DNA from: Bubalus kerabau | Lineage: Eukaryota > Chordata > Mammalia > Artiodactyla > Bovidae | Length of the DNA stretch: 64,000 nucleotides | Assembly: GCF_029407905.1 (NCBI RefSeq) | Contig: NC_073628.1 | Location: forward strand, 18,567,501-18,631,500 | Direction: 5' to 3' | Part shown: one piece after another, positions 10,951 through 21,900 of the stretch | How the letters are laid out: each line of letters begins with the position of its first letter | Numbering within the stretch: the first letter of the stretch is position 1 | Notes under the pieces: model-generated | Seen by the model: only the letters and a program-made list of their open reading frames with translations | Told to the model about the DNA's origin: nothing | Database searches by the model: none | Made by a program: the position numbers and the translations under genes

Positions 10951-11302
10951 GACTGGGCTTGACTCGACTTCAATTTTTTTTTTTCCCTTTTTCCTTTTTT
11001 TTTTATTTTATTTTATTTTTAAACTTTACATAACTGTATTAGTTTTGCCAAATATCAAAATGAATCCGCCACAGGTATACTTGTGTTCCCCTTCCTGAAC
11101 CCTCCTCCCTCCTCCCTCCCCATTCCATCCCTCTGGGTCGTCCCAGTGCACCAGCCCCAAGCATCCAGTATCGTGCATCGAACCTGGACTGGCAACTCAT
11201 TTCATACATGATATTTTACATGTTTCAATGCCATTCTCCCAAATCTTCCCACCCTCTCCCTCTCCCACCGAGTCCCACAGACTGGGCTTGACTCGACTTC
11301 AA
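10951..11302. repeat. Target-site duplication pair (23 bp) around the L1 insertion
   Basis: A perfect 23 bp direct repeat (GACTGGGCTT … CGACTTCAA) lies at 10951-10973 and again at 11280-11302. It brackets the L1 3' end between. Perfect identity over 23 bp indicates a young insertion by target-primed reverse transcription. Confidence 0.95.
10974..11279 (-). mobile_element. Young ruminant L1 (L1_BT-like) 3' end insertion
   Basis: About 306 bp beginning on the plus strand with a T-rich run (the poly(A) of a minus-strand element). It continues with TAGTTTTGCCAAATATCAAA, ATGAATCCGCCACAGGTATA and CATCCAGTATCGTGCATCGA. These match the well conserved ruminant L1 3' region. It is severely 5'-truncated, carries no full ORF, and is enclosed by the 23 bp duplication. 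It landed in the T-rich tail of the CHR SINE that continues to 11637. Confidence 0.95.
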
Positions 11303-11637
11303 TTTTTTTTTAGGTACTCTCTTTATTTATTTATAAATATCTATGTGTTTATAAAATAAATATTTGTTTCTTTTTGGCTGTGCTGGGTCTCCACTGCTGC
11401 ATGAGCTTTTTCCAGGTGTGGTGTGCGGGGTCTACTCTCCAGCTGTGGTGAGCAGGCTTCTCATTGTGGTAGCTTCTCTTGTTGCAGAACACAGGCTCTA
11501 GGTGCGGGTGCTCAGTAGTTGTGGAGCGCTAGTCTAGCTTTTCTGCAGCCTGTGGGATCTTCCTGGACCAGGGATCAAACCCACATCCCCTGCACTGACA
11601 GGTGGATTCCCATCCACTGCACCACCAGGGAAACCCT
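11303..11637 (-). mobile_element. CHR-type cetartiodactyl SINE, near full length
   Basis: On the plus strand the T/A-rich tail (ATTTATTTATAAATATC…) is followed by TTTTTGGCTGTGCTGGGTCT and the antisense body. It ends in the antisense tRNA head …CACTGCACCACCAGGGAAACCC. This is the reverse complement of a CHR-2-like element. Its A-tail was the target of the younger L1 at 10974-11279. Flanking DNA is rich in CTTGACT-type pentamer repeats on both sides. Confidence 0.92.
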
Positions 11638-12280
11638 TGACTTGGGTTTTGACTTGATTTGACTTGGACTGGGGGCTTGACTTTATTGCTCAGTATCTGC
11701 AGACCTCCAAGTTTTCTGCTAGGACAGATGGGCAGCTGCTTTGTGGAGGAGCTGGAATATGCACTGTTTATTATGCAGATTTTCACATGTCCTTCAGAGC
11801 AATGTCTCAGCTTCCTCCTCTGGGCAGGGTTGGGGTGGGGTGTCAGGGGTGGGGAGGGTGCAGAGCTGCAGAGCCAGCTCTGGGGACAGGCTCAGGGAGT
11901 TCATCTGGGGTCTCCTGCTTTGTACAGCAGCTTGGCACCCAAGACTTCTTTTTATTTGCTTCATGACACACACACACACACACACAAGAGCTTAAGTTTC
12001 AGCTTATTTATTTAAAGGCAGTTGCCTCTCTTTCATCTGCTGTTCAGCTCCTAATATTTGTGGTCATCTCTCCATGTTGTTGTCCCTTTTCTTCATCTCT
12101 TGTTTACTGGTATTTCTTTTTTAATCCTTTACTGCCATTTTAGAAGATGCTGGGGGAGGAGCCAAGAAGAAATCACACCTTCACATCAGTAAGTTTAACC
12201 AAAAAACCCTCACCAGTTACTAATTCCACTTAAAAGTCACAACATTCCTTATTGCCATGAGGGGAATTAGGCTTATTTAT
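11638..12280. other. No gene; short (AC)n at 11966-11987
   Basis: GACTT/CTTGA-rich simple sequence at 11638-11685, then single-copy-looking DNA. A pure (CA)11-like microsatellite lies at about 11966-11987. No exon recognised. Confidence 0.5.
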
Positions 12281-12345
12281 CAGTCAATTTGTAAGTATTT
12301 ACTGAGAAACTCACATACCATATGGAAGATACTGCTGTAGGAACA
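12281..12345. repeat. Possible L2/MIR-type fragment
   Basis: AAGTATTTACTGAGAAACTC … GATACTGCTGTAGGAAC loosely matches the widespread ATTTATTGAGCACCTACT … GCACTGTTCTAGG motif of LINE2/MIR 3' ends. The match is short and diverged. Confidence 0.35.
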
Positions 12346-12644
12346 AGAAGAAGTAGAAGCTAATTTCTCTCTCTCTCCTGAGTTCCTAGAATGTATGGAT
12401 CATGTATCCCTTACATTCATCTTTGTGCCTCCCAAACCATCTCAATGATTATTTAATAATTGGTAAATGTTTCAATATTATCTGTGATAACACTTTTGGT
12501 GCTCAAAGAAAGTCTAGTTCATCTAAAAATTAGACTATGTTGGTGGATAGAGAGATACAGGTAGATAATAAAAAACAGTAAATCCTAAAGGGATAAATAC
12601 TAGTGAAGTCAAGCTGATTTGAAAGTTGAAACAAACAAAACAAA

Positions 12645-12700
12645 GCTCAGAGAGATTAAGCAAATTAGCTAGCATCACAAAGTATTACAATCACCCTCCT
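12645..12700 (-). repeat. Possible MIR core fragment
   Basis: CTCAGAGAGATTAAGCAAAT followed by TAGCTAGCATCACAAAGTA resembles the antisense MIR core. It is too short to be certain. Confidence 0.45.
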
Positions 12701-12712
12701 CTTGCCTACTGA

Positions 12713-12788
12713 TACCCAGGGACTGAACTTGGGTCTCCTGCACTGCAGGCAGATACTTTACCAATGGAGTCACCACGGAAGCCCTTTG
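12713..12788 (-). mobile_element. Bov-tA SINE, head only
   Basis: On the minus strand it reads GGGCTTCCGTGGTGACTCCA … GTAAAGTATCTGCCTGCAGT … CCTGGGTATC, the tRNA-Glu-like head of Bov-tA. The BovB-like body is missing. Confidence 0.82.
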
Positions 12789-13675
12789 ATGCCCAAACGA
12801 GATGGAAAATGTGTTTAAACCAGCTCACCCCAGAAGCGAGCAGCACAGTCAGAGTTTCTGGCTGGAGGCACCAGGTTCCCAAGCCAGTACCAGTACTGTG
12901 CCCAGTGATTAACAGGGGCCCAAGGCTCCCTGGACGAGGGACTAGGGGTGCATGGGAGGCAGCCTGTAGCAGGACAGGCCACACACTCCCAGGGCAACTC
13001 TGCAGGACATCTCAGCATTGAGAACTTTAGGAGAGCTGGCTCACACTGGGAAGAGTATGAGCCCTGCAGGACCATGGAGTCATTTCCCACTCCCACCCCT
13101 CATAGCCCTTTCTCCTAAACTCTCTCTGGGGCAGCGGGAAGATCTGGATGATATGATCTGCTGTTATCTGTGTCATGTAATCTTGAGCATCTTCTCTGGG
13201 TTGTCATTTCCACACACTTTGACATGCAGAGTCTGAGCCCCAGGGCAGGCCCACTTGACGATGGGGAGCCTGAGGCTGACTCTGGGGTAGGCATCCCAAA
13301 TTCCAGCCCATACAGTTGATCCCGGGTCCCCTGCTTCTCTCACAGGCGTGCTGCCTCCTACACTTCACTTGAAATCATGGGGTCTGCTTTTTCCAGTACT
13401 GTTTTCTCCTCCACTGTCCACGACACTTGCCCTACTAGGAGCAAGCACCAAGGAGTGATGCGGTGCTCCAAAGCGGGCAGAGAAAGGGCCACACACAGTG
13501 CAGGTCCGGAGCAGCTGAGACGTGCTCAACCTGAAAGCCCAGGAGGGCTCTGGGAGCAAAGTCAAAACCACCCATGAGATCTGAGAGATCCTCTGGCCTC
13601 AGGTGATGTCAGTAAGGTGGCACAGAACCAGAGCCCCTGGGAGAGGCCTCTTGTTCGAGAGGGAAGGGTTTATCC
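12789..13675. other. No gene recognised
   Basis: Single-copy-looking DNA. A weak MIR-like patch may exist around 13255-13330. No exon signature was seen. Confidence 0.4.
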
Positions 13676-13878
13676 AGACCCAGGTGGCTGAGCAGTAAAG
13701 AACCCACCTGCCAATGCAGGAGACACAGGTTCGATCCCTGGGTCGGGAAGATACCCTGGAGAAGGAAATAGCCACTCACTCCAGTATTCTTTCCTGGAGA
13801 ATCCCATGGACGGAGGAGTCTGGTGGGCTACAGTCCATGGAGTCACAAAGAGTCAGACACGACTGAGTGACTGAGTAC
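13676..13878 (+). mobile_element. Bov-tA SINE, full length
   Basis: Head CCCAGGTGGCTGAGCAGTAA … TTCGATCCCTGGGTCGGGAA is followed by the BovB-like body … CATGGACGGAGGAGTCTGG … AAAGAGTCAGACACGACTGA. The two-part head plus body structure is complete and in the sense orientation. Confidence 0.93.
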
Positions 13879-14659
13879 ACAAAATGATGCTTACGGACAA
13901 TGGAGCAGGAAATAAGGGAGAGAGGGTGGACAGAGAGGGAGAAAGACATGAACTCTGCCTTGCAGAGAAGAAACGGCCACTCTGGGCTTGCTGAGATAAT
14001 TCCCTGGAGAGTGTCAGAGGGTTTGCACAGAGGCTGGTCTGTGAACCCCCATCAGATGGCTCCAGCATGTGGGTACAGGAAGCAGCCTTAAGCCCTGCCT
14101 GGACTCCCAGACGGGAGTGGGAGGGCTGAGTCAGAGCGCTGGTGAGGAGCGGAGTCTTCAAGTGAGGCTGAACATCCCCGCTCCAGTGGCCTGATTACCA
14201 GGACTTTGATGGCTCATTCACTGGCTTTTAAAAGTCCCAAGACTTTCAGGACTTTACTTCTGATCCTGGTTGGAATCAGCCATCGAAGGCAGATGTGTGA
14301 ATCAGGAAAGGAAATCAAAGTAAACTTACACAAAACCAGAAGTCAAGACAGAAGGCGACCGCCCTGTCCCGCTGCTGTGGCCCAGAAGCCCTTTCAGTTT
14401 CATCTGTATGTCTCTAACCAAATGACTGGCCACATTTTTCTTACAGGGTCTTAAACACCCTGGTTCTTGGAAGTCAGTGGGGGAGGTCAGACAGGCTCAG
14501 CTGATGCAAGAAAGTGTTACAGATGAGAAATAAAACCAGGCGGAAGGGGCGAGGGGTCCTTCGCAGGTGGAAGAGACAGGAGGACGAGGACCACCGACTC
14601 CTTGTGAACAGTGGGGTCACTCCAGACAGACGGCGGCAGTGTCAGGCGCTGCACAAGCG
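13879..14659. other. No gene or recognisable repeat seen
   Basis: Single-copy-looking sequence with no named repeat and no exon signature. Confidence 0.4.
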
Positions 14660-14810
14660 GTAGCCTGTGTAATCCCCAGGGGAACGCTCTGAGAAAGGTG
14701 TTCACAGGCGACCGAGCTGAGGCTCAGGCTAGTTCAGAAGCCAGGCAAGAGTACGCCTGTGGCAAAACTGGCATTTGAGCCCAATTGCCTCTGATTCCGA
14801 AGCTGACAAT
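14660..14810 (-). repeat. MIR SINE fragment
   Basis: Antisense MIR-like order: GGAACGCTCTGAGAAAGGTG, CGAGCTGAGGCTCAGGCTAG, then GGCATTTGAGCCCAATTGCC. It is diverged but the order of the blocks is right. Confidence 0.55.
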
Positions 14811-15013
14811 GTCTCCACGCCAGGCAAAAAGAGAAGCACTGTGCTCTGTAACTTCAAACCACATCCATGCAGGCCAGTCCATCTCACTGTTTCCCAAGGT
14901 GAGTTCAAATCAGAGAAAGTTCTAAAACGGAGAACCCCAGGATGTTAGTCCTTGTCAACCCTTTTTGCTGTTTCACAGCCAAGTGTCAGGATGGGCAGTG
15001 GGTGAGGGGAGGA

Positions 15014-15726
15014 TCTCCCCTTCCCTCTCCCTTCTCTCCCCCACCCCTCTCTCTCCTTCTCTCTCTCTGGCTCTCTCCCTCTCCACCCCAACTCCTTCTC
15101 TCTCTTCTCTCTCTCTCTTCTCTCTCTCTCTCTCCTTCTCTCTCCCTCTCCTTCTCTCTCTCCCTCTCCTTCTCTCTCTCCCTCTCCTTCTCTTTCTCTC
15201 TCCCTCTCCTTCTCTCGCTCCCTCTCCTCTCTCTCTCTCCCTCTCCTCTCTCCCTCTCCTCTCTCTCTCCCTCTCCCCCTCTCTCCCTCTCCTTCTCTCT
15301 CTCTCCCCCTCTCCTTCTCTCTCTCTCTACTTCTCTCTCTCCTTCTCTCCTCTCCTTCTCTCTCTCCTTCTCTCTCTCTCCCTCTCCTTCTCTCTCTCTC
15401 CCTCTCCTTCTCTCTCTCTCCCTCTCCTTCTCTCTCTCTCTCCCTCTCCTTCTCTTTCTCTCTCCCTCTCCTTCTCTCTCTCCCCCTCTCCTTCTCTCTC
15501 TCGCCCTCTCCCCCTCTCTCTCCCTCTCCTTCTCTCTCTCTCCCTCTCCTTCTCTCTCTCCCTCTCCCCCTCTCTCTCCCTCTCCTTCTCTCTCTCTCCC
15601 TCCCTCTCCTTCTCTCTCTCTCTCCCTCTCCTTCTCTCTCTCCCTCTCCTTCTCTCTCTCTCCCTCTTCTTCTCTCTCTCTCCCCCCTTCTCTCTCCCCC
15701 CACCTCTCTCTCTCCCTCCCTCTCTT
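15014..15726. repeat. Long polypyrimidine (CT-rich) tract
   Basis: About 710 bp of CT/CCT/CTT repeat. From 15092 to 15726 (635 nt) I count only four purines, at 15217, 15329, 15503 and 15702. The texture is a loose ~18-22 bp higher-order unit, TCTCTCTCTCCCTCTCCT-like, repeated with variable CT counts. Open frames across it on both strands (Ser/Leu/Pro and Arg/Glu repeats, 200-287 codons) simply reflect the lack of stop codons in such sequence and are not genes. Confidence 0.98.
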
Positions 15727-15789
15727 GGTGGGTGAAGCCACTCAGTTTTTGCCAACTCATGTCCCCCTCCCCCACCCAGCCCCCACCGG

Positions 15790-15995
15790 CTCTCCTGCCT
15801 TCTGATCTGCAGCAATGTATTCATGTATTCATTTAAAAGTTCTGTCTGTGCTGAAGCCCGCGCTGCTTGTAATTGCTGGCGGCCAAAAGCTGTTCTGTTT
15901 TTTTCTGGCTGAGTGTACCAGGCAATCATCAGCTGTAATTATTTCGAGTCTTGTTACAGATGGAACTTCGAGGTTTTCAGTCTTAAACAGAATTC
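15790..15995. promoter_or_regulatory. Candidate conserved noncoding/enhancer-like block
   Basis: Single-copy AT-rich block carrying TAATTGCTGGCGGCC, CAGCTGTAATTATTTCGAG and TTGTTACAGATGG, i.e. an E-box next to TAATTA homeodomain cores. This texture is typical of vertebrate developmental enhancers. I cannot test conservation, so this is inference from composition and motif density. Confidence 0.3.
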
Positions 15996-16825
15996 ATTAT
16001 TCAAATGTCTCCAGAGCTCACAGGAAAGGGCAAAGGGCAAGTCTCCTGGTGACCCGGGACACCCCAGAGGGTTTGAGAGATGAGGGCTGGCCGGGTCATC
16101 AGGCCCCACCGTGATTCCATGTGCCTTTAGCCCCAAAGCTGGAGGCCGGAGCCCCCAGGTGCCCAGGCCACCTCCTCATGCTCGTGACTGGTTCAGCCCT
16201 GCTCACCCTTCAGCATTTTCAGGGCACTGATGCGACCTTGTACATCTCCCTCCTCCACATCCAAAAGAAGATCACGCTGGGTGTGTCTTTAGCTCCTCCA
16301 AGTGCACCCAGAGTCTCTCCCTCAGAACCCTCCTTGGGTGAACAGGGAGTTTCCTGGGAGCAGAGGTGCTTTGAGAACCAGAGGAGAAGCTCAGGGGGGA
16401 GCAGTTCTCAGGACACCAGCTCCACTGGGGTCAGGCTCCAGCCCAGCTTCGAGGTCTCCCAGGCCTGGGGCTTCACAGCACGCCAGGGAGGTATCCAGCC
16501 AGCACCCCATCTAGTGGGGAGGAGCCCCAAAGGGAGGAATGGCCGGTGGAGAGGTCAAGGCTGTGTCTCTGGAGACCCCTGACCAGATCTGCAGGGAGAG
16601 CCTGTGTAGGGCCAGGCTCTGGAGGGGCCCCTGGGGACAAGCTGCTGGCAGACAGAGGGTTTGTCACAATGGTTCCATCAGTGTGTCCTGCTCCAGAGAG
16701 GAGAAGGCCAGGGGGATAGAGAAGCATACACCCAACAGGTCCAGCGAGGGATAAGCAATGATCCCCACTCCTCTCGTGACAGCTCCAGATTCTTCACTAC
16801 ACCAGCTAAACCCTAAACACCAACA
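15996..16825. other. GC-rich single-copy DNA, no gene recognised
   Basis: Several overlapping short frames, none with recognisable homology. No mobile element seen. Confidence 0.4.
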
Positions 16826-16900
16826 ATACCATTATTATTCCCCTCACTCTACAAAGGAAGACACTGAGGCTCAGAGAGGGTCACACAGAGCAAGGTGCAT
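16826..16900 (-). repeat. MIR SINE fragment
   Basis: CATTATTATTCCCCTCACTC … AAGGAAGACACTGAGGCTCA followed by GAGAGGGTCACACAGAGCAA is a clear antisense MIR core. Confidence 0.75.
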
Positions 16901-19900
16901 GCCATGCTGAAAACAAGACTTATAGAGAACGAGACAGGGATGGGCGAATCTACAGGGATGAGAGGAAGCCTTGCCTTTAGAAATGGAAGCAATACCCCCA
17001 CTTCCACACAAAGACCCTGGGAGAACCCAACCACACCACACGTATTTGATCAGCAGGGCTGGAAAGCAGCGTGGAGCTCGGGTTCCGGGAATCCTCCAGT
17101 GCCTGCACATGGGGACCACACTGAGCTCCTCGCGGTGAAGGGGGAGCCTGGTGACCGGGGAGCCAGCAGGGCCACTTCTAGAGCCACGGTTTTCCAAGTC
17201 CTGCCTACAAAACTGTGATGGGGTTAAATTAATCCAGCCTTGAAGGATTCATCAGCTGATAGATTTATAAACTTCTCTGGACCTCCAGTTCAGTAAGAAG
17301 ATCAACATAGCAATGGAAAGTTCTGCAGCGGGATCCATGCTCCAAGGGTCCATGGCTTGACCCGAAACACCAGAGAAGATGCCCCCGGATCTGGGGGAGG
17401 CTCTGGACCATCTGAGCAGAGAAAGAAAGACCTTTCCATCGGGGAGTCTCCTGGAGGCAAGCTGGCCAACTGCACTGACCCCTCCGGACGGTGGCGTCTC
17501 CACAGCCGGGGCTCCAGCAGCTTGCTGTGAGACCTCCCTGGAGAGCCTCACAGTCTCCACGTCCAGCCCATAGGTGTCACTGAAGTCTCTGTGCCCCTAA
17601 CATCTCTTGAAACCTGTGGCACGCTGCTGCCAACGTGCTAGCAAAAACATTCCAGGTGCTTATCAAACGCCCTCCCATGTGCCACGGACTCTGCCGGTGA
17701 GAGGGCAGGTAGGTAAGTGACAAAACACAGATGGGCTGTGACATCTTCCCTTAACAGGACTTGAGCCCCAGGCCTGACCCCCAGCAGCTCTGGGATTCCA
17801 AGAGGTGAGCAAACCACAGTCTCCTCTCTCTCCCTGTACAGCTCCAGAAGAGCTGGTCTGGCAGAGTCTCTGCCACTTACCAGCACTAAATCTGCCTTAT
17901 ATGTGTTTATTTTTAAAAACTGTAAAGCCCCAAGAAATGCAATTAAAACATTATAATTATTTGTGTTGGAGTATTTGCTTTTTGCAGCCCCTATTTTAAA
18001 AATATGCAAATTTGGAGAAGTTTTAGCTCCTAGTAAGCCTTCTGCCTTTCACTAGATCCAACATATTAGCTTTATGGAAATGTGTTGGTTGGGTTCCTTT
18101 AAAAATGATTGTTGCTTGATTTTGCAGGTTTTCTCCCCACTTCCCTCTCAAACTGGAAAAGAAGTAATTAGTTGCAGAGGGTTTTGTTTCTATGTGTCTG
18201 CCTCCTCTCCAGCCCAGAATGGCCAGTCAGCCAGGCCAGGTATGACAGAGTAAGAGACATGCAGAAGCTTCCTCAGATACTATGAGACGTCCAGGGCTAG
18301 CGAAAGGGGCAGACCCAAATTTTCATACTATCTTAGATTAATTGTTAATCATTTTTCTAAAATCATCAAAGCGTTTCACAGCGTTTTATTTACTCTAAAA
18401 ATATCCCTGGAAGACAGTCACTGAGCTGGGACCGTACCCGTGGAAGCAAGGTTTTGAGCAAAAACGCCATGGCTCCAGGTCCCATGGCAAGTCCCCCACC
18501 CACACGGCGGCCTGGAGAACTGGTGTGTGTGGTTGCCGGCCAGAGCATGGTCCAACTTGGCAACCAGAGAAGAAGAGCTCCCGTATTTCTGCCTGAAGCT
18601 CTCTCTACATCCCTGGAACGCCTGCCCTCTTCTCTAACATTTGGTTAAAAACAACCAAACAGATGTTTGCTGACCTAAGTTTAAGAGAAAAAGCCTTCCT
18701 TGGAAGGATGCTGGCTGGCTATGCTCCCTAAACTGAGCCATGGGAAGGCCGGGAAGCAGCACGGTGGTCCCTGGCCTGTCTGGTGTGGCCACCCTGACAG
18801 AGCCCGCCCCTCCCCTGGGTCCGGAGCTGCCCTGGCTCAGGTTAGGCGCTGGTCCCTACTCTACGTGCTGCCAGGCAGCTCCAGCAGAGTGCTGTGAGGA
18901 GTGGAGAAGGGGCAACTCCCCACTGGAGGGCTGGGGGGAGGGCAGGATGCCCTGAGAGAACCTCACAGATAAGGATGCCGCCCTGCTGAGGGGTCGTGCC
19001 TAAGGTCTCACCCAGTGAGAACCCAGGAGTCCTCTCTCCCACCCACGACCCATCTCCAGCCCTTGTCAGAGACCACCCTGTGAGTCAAGTCTGCCCAGGT
19101 TCATTCCCGGAGACAGTGCCCTCCGGCTCCTCTCACTGCAAACGGTACAGCAGGGCAGAGGAGGCAGAAGGAGACAGCAGACGCAAGCCCGTCACAGATC
19201 TAGGTTTTCTGATCCCACTTTACAAACATCACTCATTTCCAGCCGCTGCTGGCTCTGCGAGGTCTCCGTTATTCCTGCTTGTCCTCCTTCCTCTGTCTCT
19301 CTTGCCAGGAACTGACCTGCTGAGGGCTTGGCATCAAGCAGGGCAGAGTCGGCTGCACTGTCTCCTCTTGCTGGCAGGCGGGTCAATTTCTCCCTCTGAA
19401 TACCTTCACAAAATTCCAACTCCAGGGAGCCTACCTGAACCCCTGGGGACTCCTGGGGGCCTATCTCCTATTACGATCTTGCTCTCCCTCTTGGTTTTCC
19501 CTGGGGAAGTAGGTCCCTGTCTCTTCCATGCTGCATGTGTCCTAGGAAGACTTGGCTTTTCCTTGGTGCTCCAGCCCCAAGTCACCTTCTACATGGTGAG
19601 GCTGAAGGGACAAGATCCCTGGCTCTCTCTTCAGCACGCCCCTGCTGCTCCCCAGTTTCCTATAGCCTGTGAAGAATTGGTTTGGGGAATTAGCCCCTGG
19701 GGCACCCATAGGCTGGATTTTATGGCTCACACCTGGGCCCAGGCCTCCCTCCTGATGTGTTCAACAATCGTACTCCACATTGGTGTGAAGTCACAGCAAA
19801 GTGTGGCTACTAGAACCATCCATAACTCAGAGCTGAGAGACACTGGAAGATAGAACTGATAACTGGCTGAAATTACAAGCAAAACTCAATTACAGAGAAT

Positions 19901-19990
19901 GTAACAGATAAAAAAGGTGATAAACAGGATAAACAGCATGGCTCGGGTGTCTACTCCTGCCTAACCAACAACCCCAATTCCACCAACATT
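16901..19990. other. Repeat-poor 3.1 kb, no gene; enhancer-like patch at 17870-18170
   Basis: No named mobile element was seen across 3.1 kb, which is unusual for this window. The part 17870-18170 is AT-rich, with TATAATTATTTGTG, a MEF2-like CTATTTTAAAA and an octamer ATGCAAAT close together around 17950-18012. The part 18450-19850 is GC-rich. The 286-codon open frame at 18996-19853 starts at GTG and has its first ATG far downstream, so I do not call it a gene. Confidence 0.45.
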
Positions 19991-19995
19991 GTTTG

Positions 19996-20370
19996 CAGAA
20001 ATTGACGAGCAGATTATAAAGTTTGTATGGAAGTGCAAAACATCTAAAAAATCCGAAATAGCTTTAAAAAAAACATCAAAGCTGGAGTCCTCACACTTCT
20101 AGATTTCAAATTTTACATAAAGGCACAGTTATCAAGACAGTGTGGTCCAGGCATTAGGTAGGAATACACATCAATGGAAGAGAAGTAGACAGAAGCAAAC
20201 CTTATGTTTCTAATCAACGGATTTTGACAATGGTTCCCAGGAAATTCACTGGGGAAAGGAGAGTCTATCCAACTAATGATTCTGGAACAACTGGATAGGA
20301 AAAAAAGAACAAACTTAGACCCTTAACTCAGACACCACCAAAAAATGAACTCAAAACAAACTGTTATAGT
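19996..20370 (+). mobile_element. L1 ORF2 3' fragment, sense
   Basis: TATGGAAGTGCAAAACATCT … GAGTCCTCACACTTCTAGAT … ATCAAGACAGTGTGGTCCAG … CACATCAATGGAAGAGAAGT follows the order of the mammalian L1 ORF2 3' part (…TGTGGTATTGGCATAAGGAT…). It is diverged and not open. Confidence 0.85.
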
Positions 20371-20699
20371 TCACATGCAGGAACAGTCTTCTCCTACATG
20401 ACGTAATGGAGTAGAATGAAAGAACACTGGATGTAACGATGTAACCTAAGGGGAGAAAAGGCTGAGACACAGACAGGGCAGGGGGTTTCCCAATCAAATA
20501 AGGAGATGCTGAAATCTCAAATCCTGGGAATATTTGAGAGAAGGAAGAATAACCCTTTGAAAATAGCAGAGGTAATGAAGCATCGTATGCAAAACCCATT
20601 CTCTTGCTGAAATCAAGCTCACTTGCTGCTTTTTTCCCCACTTGACCTACCAATCAAAAACAAATGTATGCACCAGGAAGGTGGGTCAATCCACTTCTT

Positions 20700-21677
20700 C
20701 CTATACCTCTATCAATATTTACTTAATACACTTTGAAGGATTTCATACCGCATCCTCATGGTTAAATGCACACGGTTTTATTACGCAGTGACCATATCCA
20801 TCTCCAGAATCGTCTTCAAGTCTGCTTTGTCTAATATGAAGATAGCCAGGTCATCTTCAGTTGGCCAATTTGTCCTCACACCTCTCTTCACTTTCCACTT
20901 CATGTTACCTCACACAGAGGCAGCTTCCACTTAAGCCCAATATTTGTTCCCAACATTCGCTTCTTACGTGAAAAGAATGAATCAGGAGTCTAGTGCCCTT
21001 TGTTTTATTTTTCCAACAATCCATTACACATCAGTCAAAATTCCTGATCTATTTCCTAAAATAAAATACTTAAATGTCAGTAACAAATTAAGTATTCCTT
21101 CTCAATCACCAAAAATTTAGCATGGCTGTAACTAAAGTTTCCTCACATGCTGGAATGTCTTCACCAGTCAAACGCTTTTCCTACTCATTTTGCTTCCCTT
21201 TTTGCAACTTTCTTCCACATTTTCTCAACATTCTTGGGGATGTGTTTTACAACATGAAGCCAAATACCAAAGACCTTTGGAAACATGATGAGAATAAATG
21301 CACCATGGCAGAGAACTGCTCAGCTGAGAATGACTCGAAGATGCTTTTCAGCAAAATTCAAGAGAACATTCTCCTCATTAACACTTGTCAAGATTTTCAA
21401 GATCTCTACACATGATTTCACCAATTGTATTTAGAACGTAACTTGTTATTTTCCCTGAGATCATTCTGCTAAAATTGAGTTGAGCTTGGTGGGTATAAAT
21501 GTAATACTTCCCCATTACAACACTGGATGGAAAATATTGCACCAGGAAGTACATATGTGCTGTAAAGATTGGCTGGTAAAAGAACTTTCCACCAGAAAAA
21601 TCTGAACCACAGGGAAATTCTGCAGTTATGACTGTACCTGGATATTTCCTAATCGGGTGTATCAAGATTCGTCTCAT
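20700..21677 (-). pseudogene. Possible decayed gene-derived sequence, identity unknown
   Basis: On the minus strand a 99-codon frame (21677-21378) has a non-repetitive composition rich in aromatic and hydrophobic residues. Protein-like text seems to continue downstream in shifted frames, interrupted by stops. This pattern would fit an old processed pseudogene. I do not recognise the parent gene. The 97-codon plus-strand frame (21122-21415) overlaps and is probably its shadow. It could also be an unrecognised old repeat. Confidence 0.2.
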
Positions 21678-21900
21678 AAATGGTGAGTTTAGACTATTTA
21701 TATTTATTGTAATATTGATATTGTTCCTATCATAATAGTTACTTGTTTAGTTTATCCTAAATGTTTTGTATTTCAATCTATTCTGAACTTTTTAAAAAAT
21801 ATTGTTATTTTCCCCAAATTACACAGGAATTTTAGCTCACTTTTAGGTTCTCTGATCTCCTTCCCAGCACCCATCATATTTATATTACTCTAGACTTGCA
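21678..21900 (-). mobile_element. Possible L1 fragment, antisense
   Basis: GAGTTTAGACTATTTATATT followed by TATTGTAATATTGATATTGTT resembles an antisense L1 segment common in old copies. The borders are unclear. Confidence 0.45.

Noticed and set aside
13676..13878. A tRNA gene, from the tRNA-like promoter of the SINE head
   Set aside because: The A- and B-box-like sequence belongs to the tRNA-Glu-derived head of Bov-tA and lacks a proper cloverleaf; the same applies to the other SINE heads.
14942..15929. Open frames of 200-287 codons encoding Ser/Leu/Pro or Arg/Glu repeats on both strands
   Set aside because: They are direct translations of the CT tract. All frames are open because polypyrimidine/polypurine sequence rarely makes stop codons.
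18996..19853. 286-codon open frame on the plus strand in GC-rich DNA
   Set aside because: It begins at GTG, its first ATG is far downstream, it has no recognisable domain, and GC-rich DNA has few stop codons. Without homology or splice evidence it is not called a gene.
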